6,697 nucleotides of DNA from DATAPE01 sp034667525 (GTDB taxonomy: Bacteria > Actinomycetota > CADDZG01 > WHSQ01): NCBI GenBank assembly GCA_034667525.1, contig JAXDJO010000056.1, positions 1-6,697 on the forward strand, given 5' to 3'. The first letter of the stretch is position 1. Each line of letters starts with the position of its first letter. Positions 1 through 6,697 of this stretch are shown piece after piece. Under the pieces are notes generated by a model. The model was not told the origin of the DNA. It saw nothing but the letters and a program-made list of their open reading frames with translations, and did not search any database. A program made the position numbers and the translations under genes.

Positions 1-2
1 GG

Positions 3-989
3 TCGTCTGAGACTTCTTTCTCGAGTGGAGAGGGCCCGCTGAATCTGGACGCCCTGCGATCATTGGTGGAGCGCTTCAAGGGTGGCCGCCACAGTCACTT
101 GGCTCGAAGAGTCGGGCGAGAAGGGTACGAAGCCCTGACCAGGGAGATACTGCAACAGACTGCGAAGTCGGCCGGCGGCAAGAGCATCTGGGCGTGGAGG
201 GACGGCCAACCTATTGGGCTTGCAGTTGCTCGACCAGCGACCTGGGATAGCGCCCGATTGGGTGTCAAGTGCATGCATCTAGAGATTGCGATGCAGTCCG
301 GCGACGAGACCGCTTATAAAAGCGCCCGAGGCTTGATCGATGCCACGGTGCAAGCGTGTTGCGGTTCAGCCGATCATCTGTCACTTCGCATCGGTGGTGA
401 ACAAACAGCGATATTGCACGCCCTCGAAGATTCTGGATTCAACGTTATGGACTCCCTTCTCACCTTTACTGCCAACGCGCCTTTCCAGCAACCCTCACCG
501 GGTGCATCGACCGTCCGAAAGTTCCGCCCCTCGGATCTGGACCACGTAAAGAAGCTCGCCGGCTCCTCCTTCGTCATCGACCGTTGGCACTCGGACCACA
601 GGATCCCCAGGGGAGTTGCCGACGACGTCTATTCTGCGTGGGCTGAGGAATCCTGTCGCGACGTCGGGAACCGCGAGACATTTGTAGTCGAACACGCGGG
701 CGAGGTTGCTGGCTTCATGTCCGTGAGATTGGACGAGGATGCGTATGCCATTTTGGGATTGAGGGTTGGCATTGTGGAATTAACTGCCACTTCGACACAG
801 GCTAGAGGTGCCGGAATAGGAAGCTCTTTGATGAATGCCTCGCTCTTGTGGTTCAAGGAGCATGGGATGGATGTTGCTCAGGTCGGTACACAAGCATCAA
901 ATACCACAGCCTGTCGCGTCTACGAGAGGGCCGGCTACAGGATTGCTGAGTCCAGCTATGCCATGACCCGGTGGCTCGACCATGGATAA
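3..989 (+). CDS. WecD-like two-domain GNAT sugar N-acetyltransferase (5' end outside window)
   Basis: This probably acetylates the 4-amino group of an NDP-4-amino-4,6-dideoxy sugar using acetyl-CoA in the cytoplasm. Numbering is from the TTG codon at 63. The C-terminal half (about 155-308) is a GNAT domain: acetyl-CoA loop QARGAGIG at 246-253, then an N-x-x-A-x-x-x-Y-x-x-x-G-Y ending. Before it, DRWHSDHRI at 173-181 resembles the R-[FW]-H-x-D-x-R element I associate with WecD-type sugar acetyltransferases. The N-terminal half carries WDSARLG at 61-67 and an ALEDSGF segment, as in the degenerate N-terminal domain of WecD-like proteins. The frame has no stop back to base 3 and the residues before 63 (NLDALRSLVERF) read like protein, so TTG 63 is only an internal candidate and the gene likely starts upstream. 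At least 328 residues are visible, longer than E. coli WecD (about 224). The last 8 bp overlap the aminotransferase, suggesting coupled translation. The acyl group and exact sugar are inferred. Confidence -1.
   Translation, partial: SSETSFSSGEGPLNLDALRSLVERFKGGRHSHLARRVGREGYEALTREILQQTAKSAGGKSIWAWRDGQPIGLAVARPATWDSARLGVKCMHLEIAMQSGDETAYKSARGLIDATVQACCGSADHLSLRIGGEQTAILHALEDSGFNVMDSLLTFTANAPFQQPSPGASTVRKFRPSDLDHVKKLAGSSFVIDRWHSDHRIPRGVADDVYSAWAEESCRDVGNRETFVVEHAGEVAGFMSVRLDEDAYAILGLRVGIVELTATSTQARGAGIGSSLMNASLLWFKEHGMDVAQVGTQASNTTACRVYERAGYRIAESSYAMTRWLDHG
982..989 (+). other. 8-bp gene overlap, acetyltransferase stop and aminotransferase start
   Basis: The aminotransferase ATG (982-984) lies before the acetyltransferase TAA (987-989), so the two frames overlap by 8 bp. 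This supports one transcript and coupled translation of the two enzymes expected to act in sequence on the same nucleotide sugar. The GGTGG at 970-974, inside the acetyltransferase gene, is the only ribosome-binding-like match near the start. Confidence -1.
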
Positions 990-2220
990 CGCGCGTCGTT
1001 CCGAATTCCTGCCGTTCAGTCGCCCGTGCATCGGGGAGGAAGAGATTGCCGAAGTAGTGAAGACACTGCGGTCGGGATGGCTGTCTACTGGGGCGAAGAC
1101 CAGAGCCTTCGAGCAGGCTTTTGCAAGCTACACCGGAGCTAGGCATGCGGTCGCCGTCAATTCCTGCACGGCAGGGCTCCATCTCGCGCTGATCGCGTTC
1201 GGCGTTAAGCCCGGAGACGAGGTAGTCGTGCCGACGATGACCTTCTGTGCGTCGGCGAACGTTGTTGTACACGCCGGCGCCCGCCCGATGCTGGTCGATG
1301 TTGGCGAGGACCTCAACATCGACGCAAACGCCGTCGAGGCGGCCATCACTACAAGGACGAAAGCCATAATGCCCGTCCATTACGGGGGCCAACCTTGCGA
1401 TCTGGACGCCATATACAAGATCGCCGAACGACATTCCCTCGTGGTGATCGAGGATGCAGCGCATGCCGTGGGGGCTGAATATCGAGGCTTCAGGATCGGG
1501 TCCGATGAGCTCTCCGACTCATATCCCAACGTCAGCAGAGCGACCGTCTTCTCCTTCTATGCCACCAAGAACCTAACCACTGGGGAAGGGGGAATGGTCA
1601 CGCTGGCTGACGACGAGGCCGCAGACAGGATCCGGCTCCTAAGTCTCCACGGAATGAGTCATGGCGCTTGGGACAGATACTCGCAGGGACAATCCTGGAA
1701 GTACGACGTCATCGATGCCGGATACAAATACAACCTCAGCGATATCCAAGCTGCGATCGGTCTCTGTCAGCTTCAAAAGTTCCCATCGATGCAACGGAGC
1801 CGAATCGAGCATGTACATGCCTACGACGTCGGGTTTGAAGATCTTCCTCTCGTCAACATCCCGCCCCGTCATCCTGGCCGGATGCACGCCCATCACCTTT
1901 ATTCCATTCGCCTGGCGCTCGACGGATTGTCGGTGGACAGGTCCCAGTTCATCGAGGCTCTGAACGAGCTGAATATCGGGACAAGCGTGCACTTCATCCC
2001 AGTGCACCTACATTCCTTCTATAAGAATCAATTCGGTTATCGCGAGGGAGCATTTCCGGTTGCCGAAAAGATCTACCGCGAGTTGGTTTCGCTGCCACTG
2101 TACTGCTGCATGACCCCCACCGACGTCGAGGACGTGGTTGCTGCAACGAAAGTAGTGCTGGGATCTCCACGTCTTGCCGCCGCGAAACGGCGGGAGAGAG
2201 AGAAGGCCGGGCGCCGATGA
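982..2220 (+). CDS. DegT/DnrJ/EryC1-family PLP-dependent sugar aminotransferase
   Basis: This cytoplasmic aminotransferase is expected to convert a 4-keto-6-deoxy NDP-sugar to the 4-amino sugar, with glutamate as the usual donor in this family. The protein has 412 residues. Family landmarks are in order: the N-terminal GWLSTGAKTRAFEQAF segment, NSCTAGLHLAL (cofactor phosphate region), the EDAAHA block with D158 (pyridine-nitrogen contact) and H161, and SFYATKNLTTGEGG with K196 as the Schiff-base lysine. The C-terminal IGTSVHFIPVHLHSFY block is typical of the sugar 4-aminotransferase branch (PglE/PseC/ArnB-like). All expected catalytic residues are present. The ATG at 982 overlaps the acetyltransferase by 8 bp, with a weak GGTGG at 970-974 as possible ribosome binding site. 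The last 15 or so residues form a basic tail (KRREREKAGRR) beyond the usual fold. The substrate (UDP- or dTDP-linked, gluco or galacto product) cannot be read from sequence. The nearby WbpM/PglF-type dehydratase favours a UDP-2-acetamido sugar. Confidence -1.
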   Translation: MDNARRSEFLPFSRPCIGEEEIAEVVKTLRSGWLSTGAKTRAFEQAFASYTGARHAVAVNSCTAGLHLALIAFGVKPGDEVVVPTMTFCASANVVVHAGARPMLVDVGEDLNIDANAVEAAITTRTKAIMPVHYGGQPCDLDAIYKIAERHSLVVIEDAAHAVGAEYRGFRIGSDELSDSYPNVSRATVFSFYATKNLTTGEGGMVTLADDEAADRIRLLSLHGMSHGAWDRYSQGQSWKYDVIDAGYKYNLSDIQAAIGLCQLQKFPSMQRSRIEHVHAYDVGFEDLPLVNIPPRHPGRMHAHHLYSIRLALDGLSVDRSQFIEALNELNIGTSVHFIPVHLHSFYKNQFGYREGAFPVAEKIYRELVSLPLYCCMTPTDVEDVVAATKVVLGSPRLAAAKRREREKAGRR

Positions 2221-2259
2221 GAAAAGTGGCGACCCTTGCGCACTGATTGGCGTGATCCA
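2221..2259 (+). other. Short junction between aminotransferase and glycosyltransferase genes
   Basis: This 39-bp stretch is the only gap within the + strand cluster. It has no hairpin or promoter-like pair of boxes that I can defend. It contains the alternative TTG start at 2236, preceded by a purine-rich GAGAAAAGTGG at 2219-2229 that could act as a weak ribosome binding site for that start. No stop codon lies in the glycosyltransferase frame across it. Confidence -1.
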
Positions 2260-3312
2260 ATGACCCCGGGGGTAGAGCTGCCGTCACTGACGATCAACAT
2301 CACTGTTTTCAACGAAGAATCGCGCATGCACGCGCTTTTAGATAGCATCGCGATGCAGACCTACCCCGCGGATCGCGTCGAGACCCTCATCGTGGATGGG
2401 GGTTCAACGGACCGAACTGTCGAGATTTCTCGCTCGTACGGTTGTCGGATCGTTTCCAATCCTAAAAGGCAGTCGGATATCGGACGCCGGCTCGGTTGCG
2501 AGCTCGCTACAGGAGAACTGCACATCTATCTCGACGCTGACATGGAATGGTCGGATCGGTGGTGTCTCCTGAGTTTGGTACAGCCTTTCCTGGAAGTGCC
2601 TTCGCTCGTCGGTTCATTCCCTCGGTTCTTCGTCGATAGATCAGATCCACCGCTGAACCGATGCTTGTCGTATCACCCCCTCCAACAGGACCCTCTCATG
2701 CGCTTCCTTTCTACGCAGATCGAGGAGACTGTCTTCGAGACCGGGGAGGCTTACAGCTTGTGCCGGTTTGAGTCCGGGAAAGCCCCGGTGTTGGGCGTTG
2801 TTCTTTTCAGAACCTCACTGCTCAGAGAGTTTCTGGATGCGTGGGGCTCGTCGTGGCGTTGGTCTGATGTCGACTTCGTTGTCGAATGCGCCGAGAGAGG
2901 GCTTGCTCCATTCGCATATGTTCCTTCCGCAGGTATCTACCATCGAAGCTTTCTGAAGCCGGCCATTTACCTTAAAAAGAAGCAACGCGACGTCCGATGG
3001 TCGTATCTGGACACTGTGGGGAAGCGCAAAGCCGCATACCTCTCCTGGAACAACAAGCGTGAACTCCTCAGTCTCGTCTTGTGGATCTCGTACGTGAATT
3101 CTCTCCTGCCACCCACTGTGGTCGCGGCTGCGCGCTCAGTGAAGCACCGGGACCCAGCGTTGCTCTACGAGGCCTTCCTTTCCATCGTAGGTACCGACTA
3201 CGTGTTGTGGAACTTCATGATGGATCACCGTGGTCGAGCTCTTGCCAGGAAGGCTCTAATCTCACTTCTGGTCGGCACCTTGCTCAAGCCGCGACTTGGC
3301 GCCAAAGGATGA
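2260..3312 (+). CDS. Family 2 (GT-A fold) glycosyltransferase
   Basis: This inverting-type glycosyltransferase should transfer a sugar from a nucleotide donor to a membrane-linked or growing glycan on the cytoplasmic face. From ATG 2260 it has 350 residues. The GT2 domain begins at once: LTINITVFNEE at 10-20, VDGGSTD with D46 (nucleotide binding), and the metal-binding DxD as D92-A93-D94. WSDVDF with D203 and D205 lies where the catalytic-base region of GT2 enzymes falls. The C-terminal part has two hydrophobic stretches (around LLSLVLWISYVNSLLPP and ALISLLVGTLL) flanked by basic residues, suggesting membrane association. The start is uncertain. A TTG at 2236 adds 8 residues and lies 15 bp after the previous stop. 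I prefer the ATG because the fold starts right after it, although neither has a strong ribosome binding site. The frame is the same as that of the upstream aminotransferase, separated by its TGA. Donor and acceptor are unknown. Confidence -1.
   Translation: MTPGVELPSLTINITVFNEESRMHALLDSIAMQTYPADRVETLIVDGGSTDRTVEISRSYGCRIVSNPKRQSDIGRRLGCELATGELHIYLDADMEWSDRWCLLSLVQPFLEVPSLVGSFPRFFVDRSDPPLNRCLSYHPLQQDPLMRFLSTQIEETVFETGEAYSLCRFESGKAPVLGVVLFRTSLLREFLDAWGSSWRWSDVDFVVECAERGLAPFAYVPSAGIYHRSFLKPAIYLKKKQRDVRWSYLDTVGKRKAAYLSWNNKRELLSLVLWISYVNSLLPPTVVAAARSVKHRDPALLYEAFLSIVGTDYVLWNFMMDHRGRALARKALISLLVGTLLKPRLGAKG
3309..3312 (+). other. ATGA start/stop overlap
   Basis: The glycosyltransferase ends with TGA at 3310-3312 and the dehydratase starts with ATG at 3309-3311. 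This 4-bp overlap is the classic arrangement for stop-restart translation. It decides the dehydratase start over upstream in-frame codons. An AAAGG at 3304-3308 touches the ATG directly, too close for a normal ribosome binding site, which fits re-initiation rather than independent loading. Confidence -1.
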
Positions 3313-5159
3313 CCTGGACCACTCACTTCTTAAAGGGAACGATCAGTCATCGACGCGCCATCATCGTTGGGGCACATGCTGCTCTGGTTGTGTCCGCATA
3401 TTTGGCAGCATTCGTGTTCACCACCGGTTTCCCATTAGCTGAACAGAACGCCCGATGGTTGCTTCTCAGCCTTCCGATCCTGCTGGCCATCCGTCTTCTG
3501 ATCTTCCGCTTTCTGCACCTGTACGAGGCAGTGTGGGTCTTCGTTGGGACAGGTGACCTGATCTCGATCTTGAGGGCAACCTTTTTCGGCTCCGTCATCT
3601 TCGCGATTCCCGCTGTGTTCGTGCCTCATCATCCGCGACCTTCACTATTCGTACTCGACTGGATCCTCTGCTCGACTTTGGTGACAGGGGCTCGTTTGGC
3701 GGTACGGCTGTCGGCTGAGCAGCAAGCACGCCACGAGGAAGAGGCACGACGAGCAAACAAACCTCGCAAGCGCGCTCTGATTGTGGGCGGCGGCGATGGT
3801 GCAGTGACGCTGCTACGAGAGAGCCGCCGCAACCCTCACATCGACTATGACGTTCTTGGTTTGGTGGATGACGATCCTTCGAAGCACGGGCGGCGGATCT
3901 ATGGGGTAGAGATCGTGGGGGCCGTGGCGGACCTTCCGGATCTAGTGAAATCAATGCGAATCGATGAACTGCTGCTCGCCATTCCCTCGGGAACGCCGGT
4001 GCAACGGCGGGAGGTCATTGCAAAGTGTTTGCAGAGTGCCGTCCCCTTGAAGACCGTCCCAAGCCTTCATGAGTTGGTGGATGGCCAGGGCATAGGCGAT
4101 TTAAGAGAAATAGATCCCGCTGACCTTCTCGAGAGAACGCCGATCGAGCTTGATCGAACAATGGCCAAGAGCGAGGTCCGAGGCAGGCGCATATTGGTCA
4201 CCGGGGCCGGAGGATCGATCGGGTCTGAGCTTTGTCGGCAAGTGGCAGCGCTAGATCCCGCTGTGATCGTGTTGTTCGAACGGGCCGAGAGCACTCTCCA
4301 CTCCATCGCTTTGGAGCTGAACGAGGAGCATCCGAACGTCGAGACCGTGCCAGTAGTCGGCGACATCCGCGATCGAGCAAAGGTTGACGAAATTATCGCC
4401 GCCTACTCTCCAGACACCGTCTATCACGCGGCCGCGTACAAGCACGTCCACCTGATGGAAGTCCATCCTCTTGAGGCAATCGACAACAACATCTTCGGAA
4501 CAGAGTCCCTTGCCGAAGTTGCAAGAAAGCGAGGAGTTTCGAAATTCGTTTTCATCTCCACCGACAAGGCAGTCAATCCTGTTGGTGTGATGGGCATGAC
4601 GAAGCGAATAGCCGAGAATGTTCTCAGGGCTCGCCAAGGTGGTCCCACCACTTTCGTTGCGGTGCGCTTCGGGAACGTCTTGGGAAGCATAGGAAGCGTT
4701 CTGCCCCTGTTTCGAAAGCAGATCTCCCAGGGTCACGCCTTGACTGTGACGGATCCTCTTGCAACGCGGTACTTCATGCTCACATCAGAGGCAGCCCAGC
4801 TCGTATTGCAAGCGGGCCACGTTGGCAAAACGGGTGAAATCCTTTTTTTGGACATGGGAACCCCGGTGCGCATCATGGACTTGGCGGAACGAGTAATCAG
4901 GCTCTCGGGGCTTAATCCTGGCGTGGACGTGCCGCTGCAGGTGGTCGGGTTAAGGGCCGGCGAGCGGCTATCGGAAGAGTTGAGACAGGATGACGAAGAG
5001 CTAGTCCCCACCGACCACCCCCAGGTCCTGCGCTTGCAAAGCGAGGGATTCGACCCATTGGCGTTCGAACAGGATCTGGAAGATTTAAGACATATGTTGA
5101 TGTCCAGAGACGAGACTGGTGCGAAGATGCAAATCCAAGAGATGGTGAGTCGCTTCTAG
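3309..5159 (+). CDS. Membrane-anchored NDP-sugar 4,6-dehydratase, long WbpM/PglF/CapD type
   Basis: This probably dehydrates UDP-GlcNAc (or a close NDP-sugar) to the 4-keto-6-deoxy sugar, the first committed step of a diamino- or acetamido-dideoxy sugar pathway. The protein has 616 residues. Four hydrophobic helices lie at about 17-37, 50-66, 84-105 and 112-130. A first Rossmann-like domain (CoA_binding_3 type) follows, with a GGGDG turn at 160-164. The catalytic extended-SDR domain begins with the NAD(P) loop GAGGSIG at 299-305. The active site reads T418-D419-K420, then M428 and K432. The T-D-K plus Met arrangement, with Met where classical SDRs have Tyr, matches the PglF/WbpM long subfamily. 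ATG 3309 shares an ATGA with the stop of the glycosyltransferase gene, implying coupled translation. The frame stays open upstream to 3081, but that part lies inside the glycosyltransferase gene and does not look like this family. An epimerase-like activity is possible but less likely. The gene ends in the CTAG shared with the opposing gene. Confidence -1.
   Translation: MTWTTHFLKGTISHRRAIIVGAHAALVVSAYLAAFVFTTGFPLAEQNARWLLLSLPILLAIRLLIFRFLHLYEAVWVFVGTGDLISILRATFFGSVIFAIPAVFVPHHPRPSLFVLDWILCSTLVTGARLAVRLSAEQQARHEEEARRANKPRKRALIVGGGDGAVTLLRESRRNPHIDYDVLGLVDDDPSKHGRRIYGVEIVGAVADLPDLVKSMRIDELLLAIPSGTPVQRREVIAKCLQSAVPLKTVPSLHELVDGQGIGDLREIDPADLLERTPIELDRTMAKSEVRGRRILVTGAGGSIGSELCRQVAALDPAVIVLFERAESTLHSIALELNEEHPNVETVPVVGDIRDRAKVDEIIAAYSPDTVYHAAAYKHVHLMEVHPLEAIDNNIFGTESLAEVARKRGVSKFVFISTDKAVNPVGVMGMTKRIAENVLRARQGGPTTFVAVRFGNVLGSIGSVLPLFRKQISQGHALTVTDPLATRYFMLTSEAAQLVLQAGHVGKTGEILFLDMGTPVRIMDLAERVIRLSGLNPGVDVPLQVVGLRAGERLSEELRQDDEELVPTDHPQVLRLQSEGFDPLAFEQDLEDLRHMLMSRDETGAKMQIQEMVSRF
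5156..5159. other. CTAG palindrome holding both convergent stop codons
   Basis: On the + strand TAG at 5157-5159 ends the dehydratase; on the - strand TAG (5158 to 5156) ends the membrane glycosyltransferase. The two coding regions overlap tail to tail by 4 bp, leaving no intergenic space for a dedicated bidirectional terminator. Confidence -1.
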
Positions 5160-6697
5160 GATCCGCCGCTCTGATCGACGCGGAAGTGGCTTCGCCACCG
5201 CCTCACTCGATCAATCACGAACGCAATCTCACGTGGGCTTCGACGGTCAGAATCGAACCAAGTAATCGTCGTCGATATCTCAAACATGAGCGCGAAGCTG
5301 ATCAAGGCCAGGCCAAGGCAGAACAGGAAACCGAAGGTATCTGCTGCTTGGACATTGATCACATGCGCCTGCATCCACGCTGCAGTATTCGTGGCAATAC
5401 GATCCAATGAGGGGCTTGTGTGCAGCAACCAGTATGTGACTGGTTCGATGAACAGCGTCACCAGTACTCCCGAGGACCAAGCGGCCACGGCACTCACGAC
5501 CAACCATTTCGCTCGTGGAGAATAGGGAAAACCTACGATAAGGAAAGGGATGCTCCACAAGGCAAACCCAGCAACGCTCAAAGAGTTGACACTCGCTGCC
5601 AATGTGAGAACGGCCCCAACCGCCATTAAGGCTCGCGGCTTCGTTGGCCGCCCCGCAACGAAAAGACAGACCACGAGAGCGAATAGTCCAAGGAGGATAA
5701 GAAATGAATGTGTCTCCAGGGTCGTCACCCATCCTCCGAGCGATGCCAACGCAAGTATGTGGCGGGGAATGTTGTACAACGACCAAACTGTTGAGTAGGA
5801 GGACGCTTGGGATCCAGCAAAGTAAGGAAGTCGCTGGTGGAGCAGGCGCACGAACTCGCCCAAAGATCCCATCTGTAGATAGGTAATCCCCCAATAAACG
5901 ATAAATAGAAGACTGGTGACCGCAGCGCTAGAACCAAGCCAACGGAGTGCAGCAGCTCTTCCCTGGGTTCGCCAAACGTACAGGAGAAGGAGTGGCCCGG
6001 CAAACAAAGGCCAGTATTTTGCGGCCACAGCCAAACCGAACATCACCCCGGCAGAAATAGGTCTATCCTCGAACACAAGCACAACTCCAACGACCAATAC
6101 CCCGACTATCAGGGCCTCTGGGGTCCACAAAGCCATTTCGATGATGACGGGATTAAGCACAAGTCCATAGAAGGCGATCTTTTTTGCCCGTCGGTCCAGA
6201 CCCACGCAGGTGACCAAGCGAGCGGTGGCACCGATCATGAATACGCTGCCCACTATGAGTGGGATGCGCATAGCGAGATTGAGCGCGAATTCACTCGACA
6301 TCCCCATCAACTTGGAAACGATCAAATAGGGAAGCATTGGCAGCACGAATAGGGCGTCCAGGATTGGTCCGTAGCCCGAAAGGGTCAGCCCGGGAGCGGG
6401 TCCATATAACCAATAACGCTCCGCCTCCCCCTTGAATATCTGGAGGTCAAATACGGTAGTGATTGTCGTCAATAGAATCATGGCGACCATGACTGCACCA
6501 AAGATGGTCCACTCGCCCCGCTCAAGCCCTAGATTCTTGAGTTGAATGAAAGACCAACGACTTATCACTGCAAGCAAGAGGTCCAGCCCCAAGGCCATCA
6601 CGATCACGAGTCCGAGGTGACGTTCCCACCACGCCGTCGTCCGCGATCCACTCTTGGACGAGATAGGTGATCGTAAGTTCTTTACTCGGCTGCCAGG
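5156..6697 (-). CDS. Polytopic membrane protein, probable GT-C-fold glycosyltransferase (GT87/PIG-M-like), N-terminus possibly outside window
   Basis: This is probably a membrane glycosyltransferase that uses a polyprenyl-phosphate sugar on the outer face of the membrane. Numbering is from the GTG at 6607 (483 residues). About 11-12 hydrophobic helices span most of the chain, with a charged C-terminal tail (about 450-483) rich in Arg. GT-C-like features are a segment after the second helix with D54, E61, E63 and Y79-G-P81, resembling the acidic first loop of GT87-type enzymes, and an AKYWPL motif at about 196-201 like the K-x-x-P signature of that group. The frame is open from 6607 to the right edge, and the preceding residues (basic tail, then WWERHLGL running into the first helix) look coding. 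I therefore extend it as a partial gene; GTG 6607, GTG 6601 and ATG 6598 are the in-window alternatives, none with a clear ribosome binding site. It converges on the dehydratase. GT-C membership is a pattern judgement, and the sugar is unknown. Confidence -1.
   Translation of the reverse strand, partial: PGSRVKNLRSPISSKSGSRTTAWWERHLGLVIVMALGLDLLLAVISRWSFIQLKNLGLERGEWTIFGAVMVAMILLTTITTVFDLQIFKGEAERYWLYGPAPGLTLSGYGPILDALFVLPMLPYLIVSKLMGMSSEFALNLAMRIPLIVGSVFMIGATARLVTCVGLDRRAKKIAFYGLVLNPVIIEMALWTPEALIVGVLVVGVVLVFEDRPISAGVMFGLAVAAKYWPLFAGPLLLLYVWRTQGRAAALRWLGSSAAVTSLLFIVYWGITYLQMGSLGEFVRLLHQRLPYFAGSQASSYSTVWSLYNIPRHILALASLGGWVTTLETHSFLILLGLFALVVCLFVAGRPTKPRALMAVGAVLTLAASVNSLSVAGFALWSIPFLIVGFPYSPRAKWLVVSAVAAWSSGVLVTLFIEPVTYWLLHTSPSLDRIATNTAAWMQAHVINVQAADTFGFLFCLGLALISFALMFEISTTITWFDSDRRSPREIAFVIDRVRRWRSHFRVDQSGGS

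Noticed and set aside
853..1464. Antisense open frame of 203 residues across the aminotransferase start.
   Set aside because: It is opposite a strongly supported aminotransferase region with conserved motifs, and its low-complexity, Arg- and His-rich product has no recognisable domain.
3081..3308. Upstream in-frame extension of the dehydratase, giving a 692-residue protein.
   Set aside because: It lies wholly within the glycosyltransferase gene in another frame, and its residues (many Arg, Ser, Pro) do not resemble the N-terminus of this family. The ATG at 3309 with the ATGA overlap starts just before the first membrane helix.
4843..4849. Run of seven T in the dehydratase gene, considered as a slippage site or frameshift.
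   Set aside because: The frame is intact on both sides and encodes the expected conserved segment (EILFLDMG), so there is no sign of a frameshift; phase variation from seven T alone is not supported.
5186..5198. Small hairpin GTGGC-TTC-GCCAC just after the dehydratase stop, considered as a terminator.
   Set aside because: The stem is only 5 bp, there is no following T-run on either strand, and it lies inside the opposing coding region.
5280..5894. 204-residue open frame on the - strand in another frame within the membrane glycosyltransferase gene.
   Set aside because: The main frame gives a continuous series of membrane helices over the same bases; the alternative is Cys- and Arg-rich with no coherent pattern.
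1..6697. CRISPR arrays, tRNA genes, insertion sequences, direct repeats, riboswitches and sigma-factor promoters.
   Set aside because: Reading both strands by eye gave no repeated spacer-like units, terminal inverted repeats, transposase motifs or tRNA folds; nearly every base is in a supported coding region.

Overview
The window is almost wholly protein-coding. It holds part of a nucleotide-sugar and glycan-assembly locus from a bacterium of moderately high GC (roughly 57-60% in the lines I hand-counted). The style (non-ATG start candidates, 4-8 bp gene overlaps, a long membrane-anchored sugar dehydratase) would fit an actinobacterium or another high-GC lineage. No rRNA, tRNA or diagnostic marker is present, so the assignment is a weak inference.

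Layout: four genes lie head to tail on the + strand. (1) A WecD-like two-domain GNAT acetyltransferase, up to 989, whose frame is open to the left edge, so its start probably lies outside. (2) A DegT/DnrJ/EryC1-type PLP sugar aminotransferase, 982-2220, overlapping gene 1 by 8 bp. (3) A family-2 (GT-A) glycosyltransferase, about 2260-3312. (4) A long-form WbpM/PglF/CapD-type NDP-sugar 4,6-dehydratase with four membrane helices, 3309-5159, joined to gene 3 by an ATGA overlap. A fifth gene, a polytopic GT-C-like membrane protein, runs on the - strand from the right edge to 5156. It meets gene 4 tail to tail, with both stop codons inside one CTAG palindrome at 5156-5159.

How they fit together (inference): the dehydratase would make a 4-keto-6-deoxy NDP-sugar, most likely from UDP-GlcNAc. 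The aminotransferase would add the 4-amino group and the GNAT would acylate it. The result would be an NDP-4-acetamido-4,6-dideoxy sugar of the bacillosamine (QuiNAc4NAc) or Fuc4NAc kind. The GT2 would transfer that or a neighbouring sugar, and the membrane GT-C-like protein would add a lipid-linked sugar outside the membrane. The product would be a surface polysaccharide or glycoprotein glycan. No initiating phosphoglycosyltransferase, flippase, polymerase or oligosaccharyltransferase is visible here; these would have to lie outside.

No mobile element, CRISPR array, RNA gene, convincing promoter or intrinsic terminator was seen, and no gene-free stretch exceeds about 40 bp. The best points for follow-up are the enzyme combination, the shared CTAG stop, and the extra N-terminal helix of the membrane glycosyltransferase. 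None of them alone shows a new kind of system.
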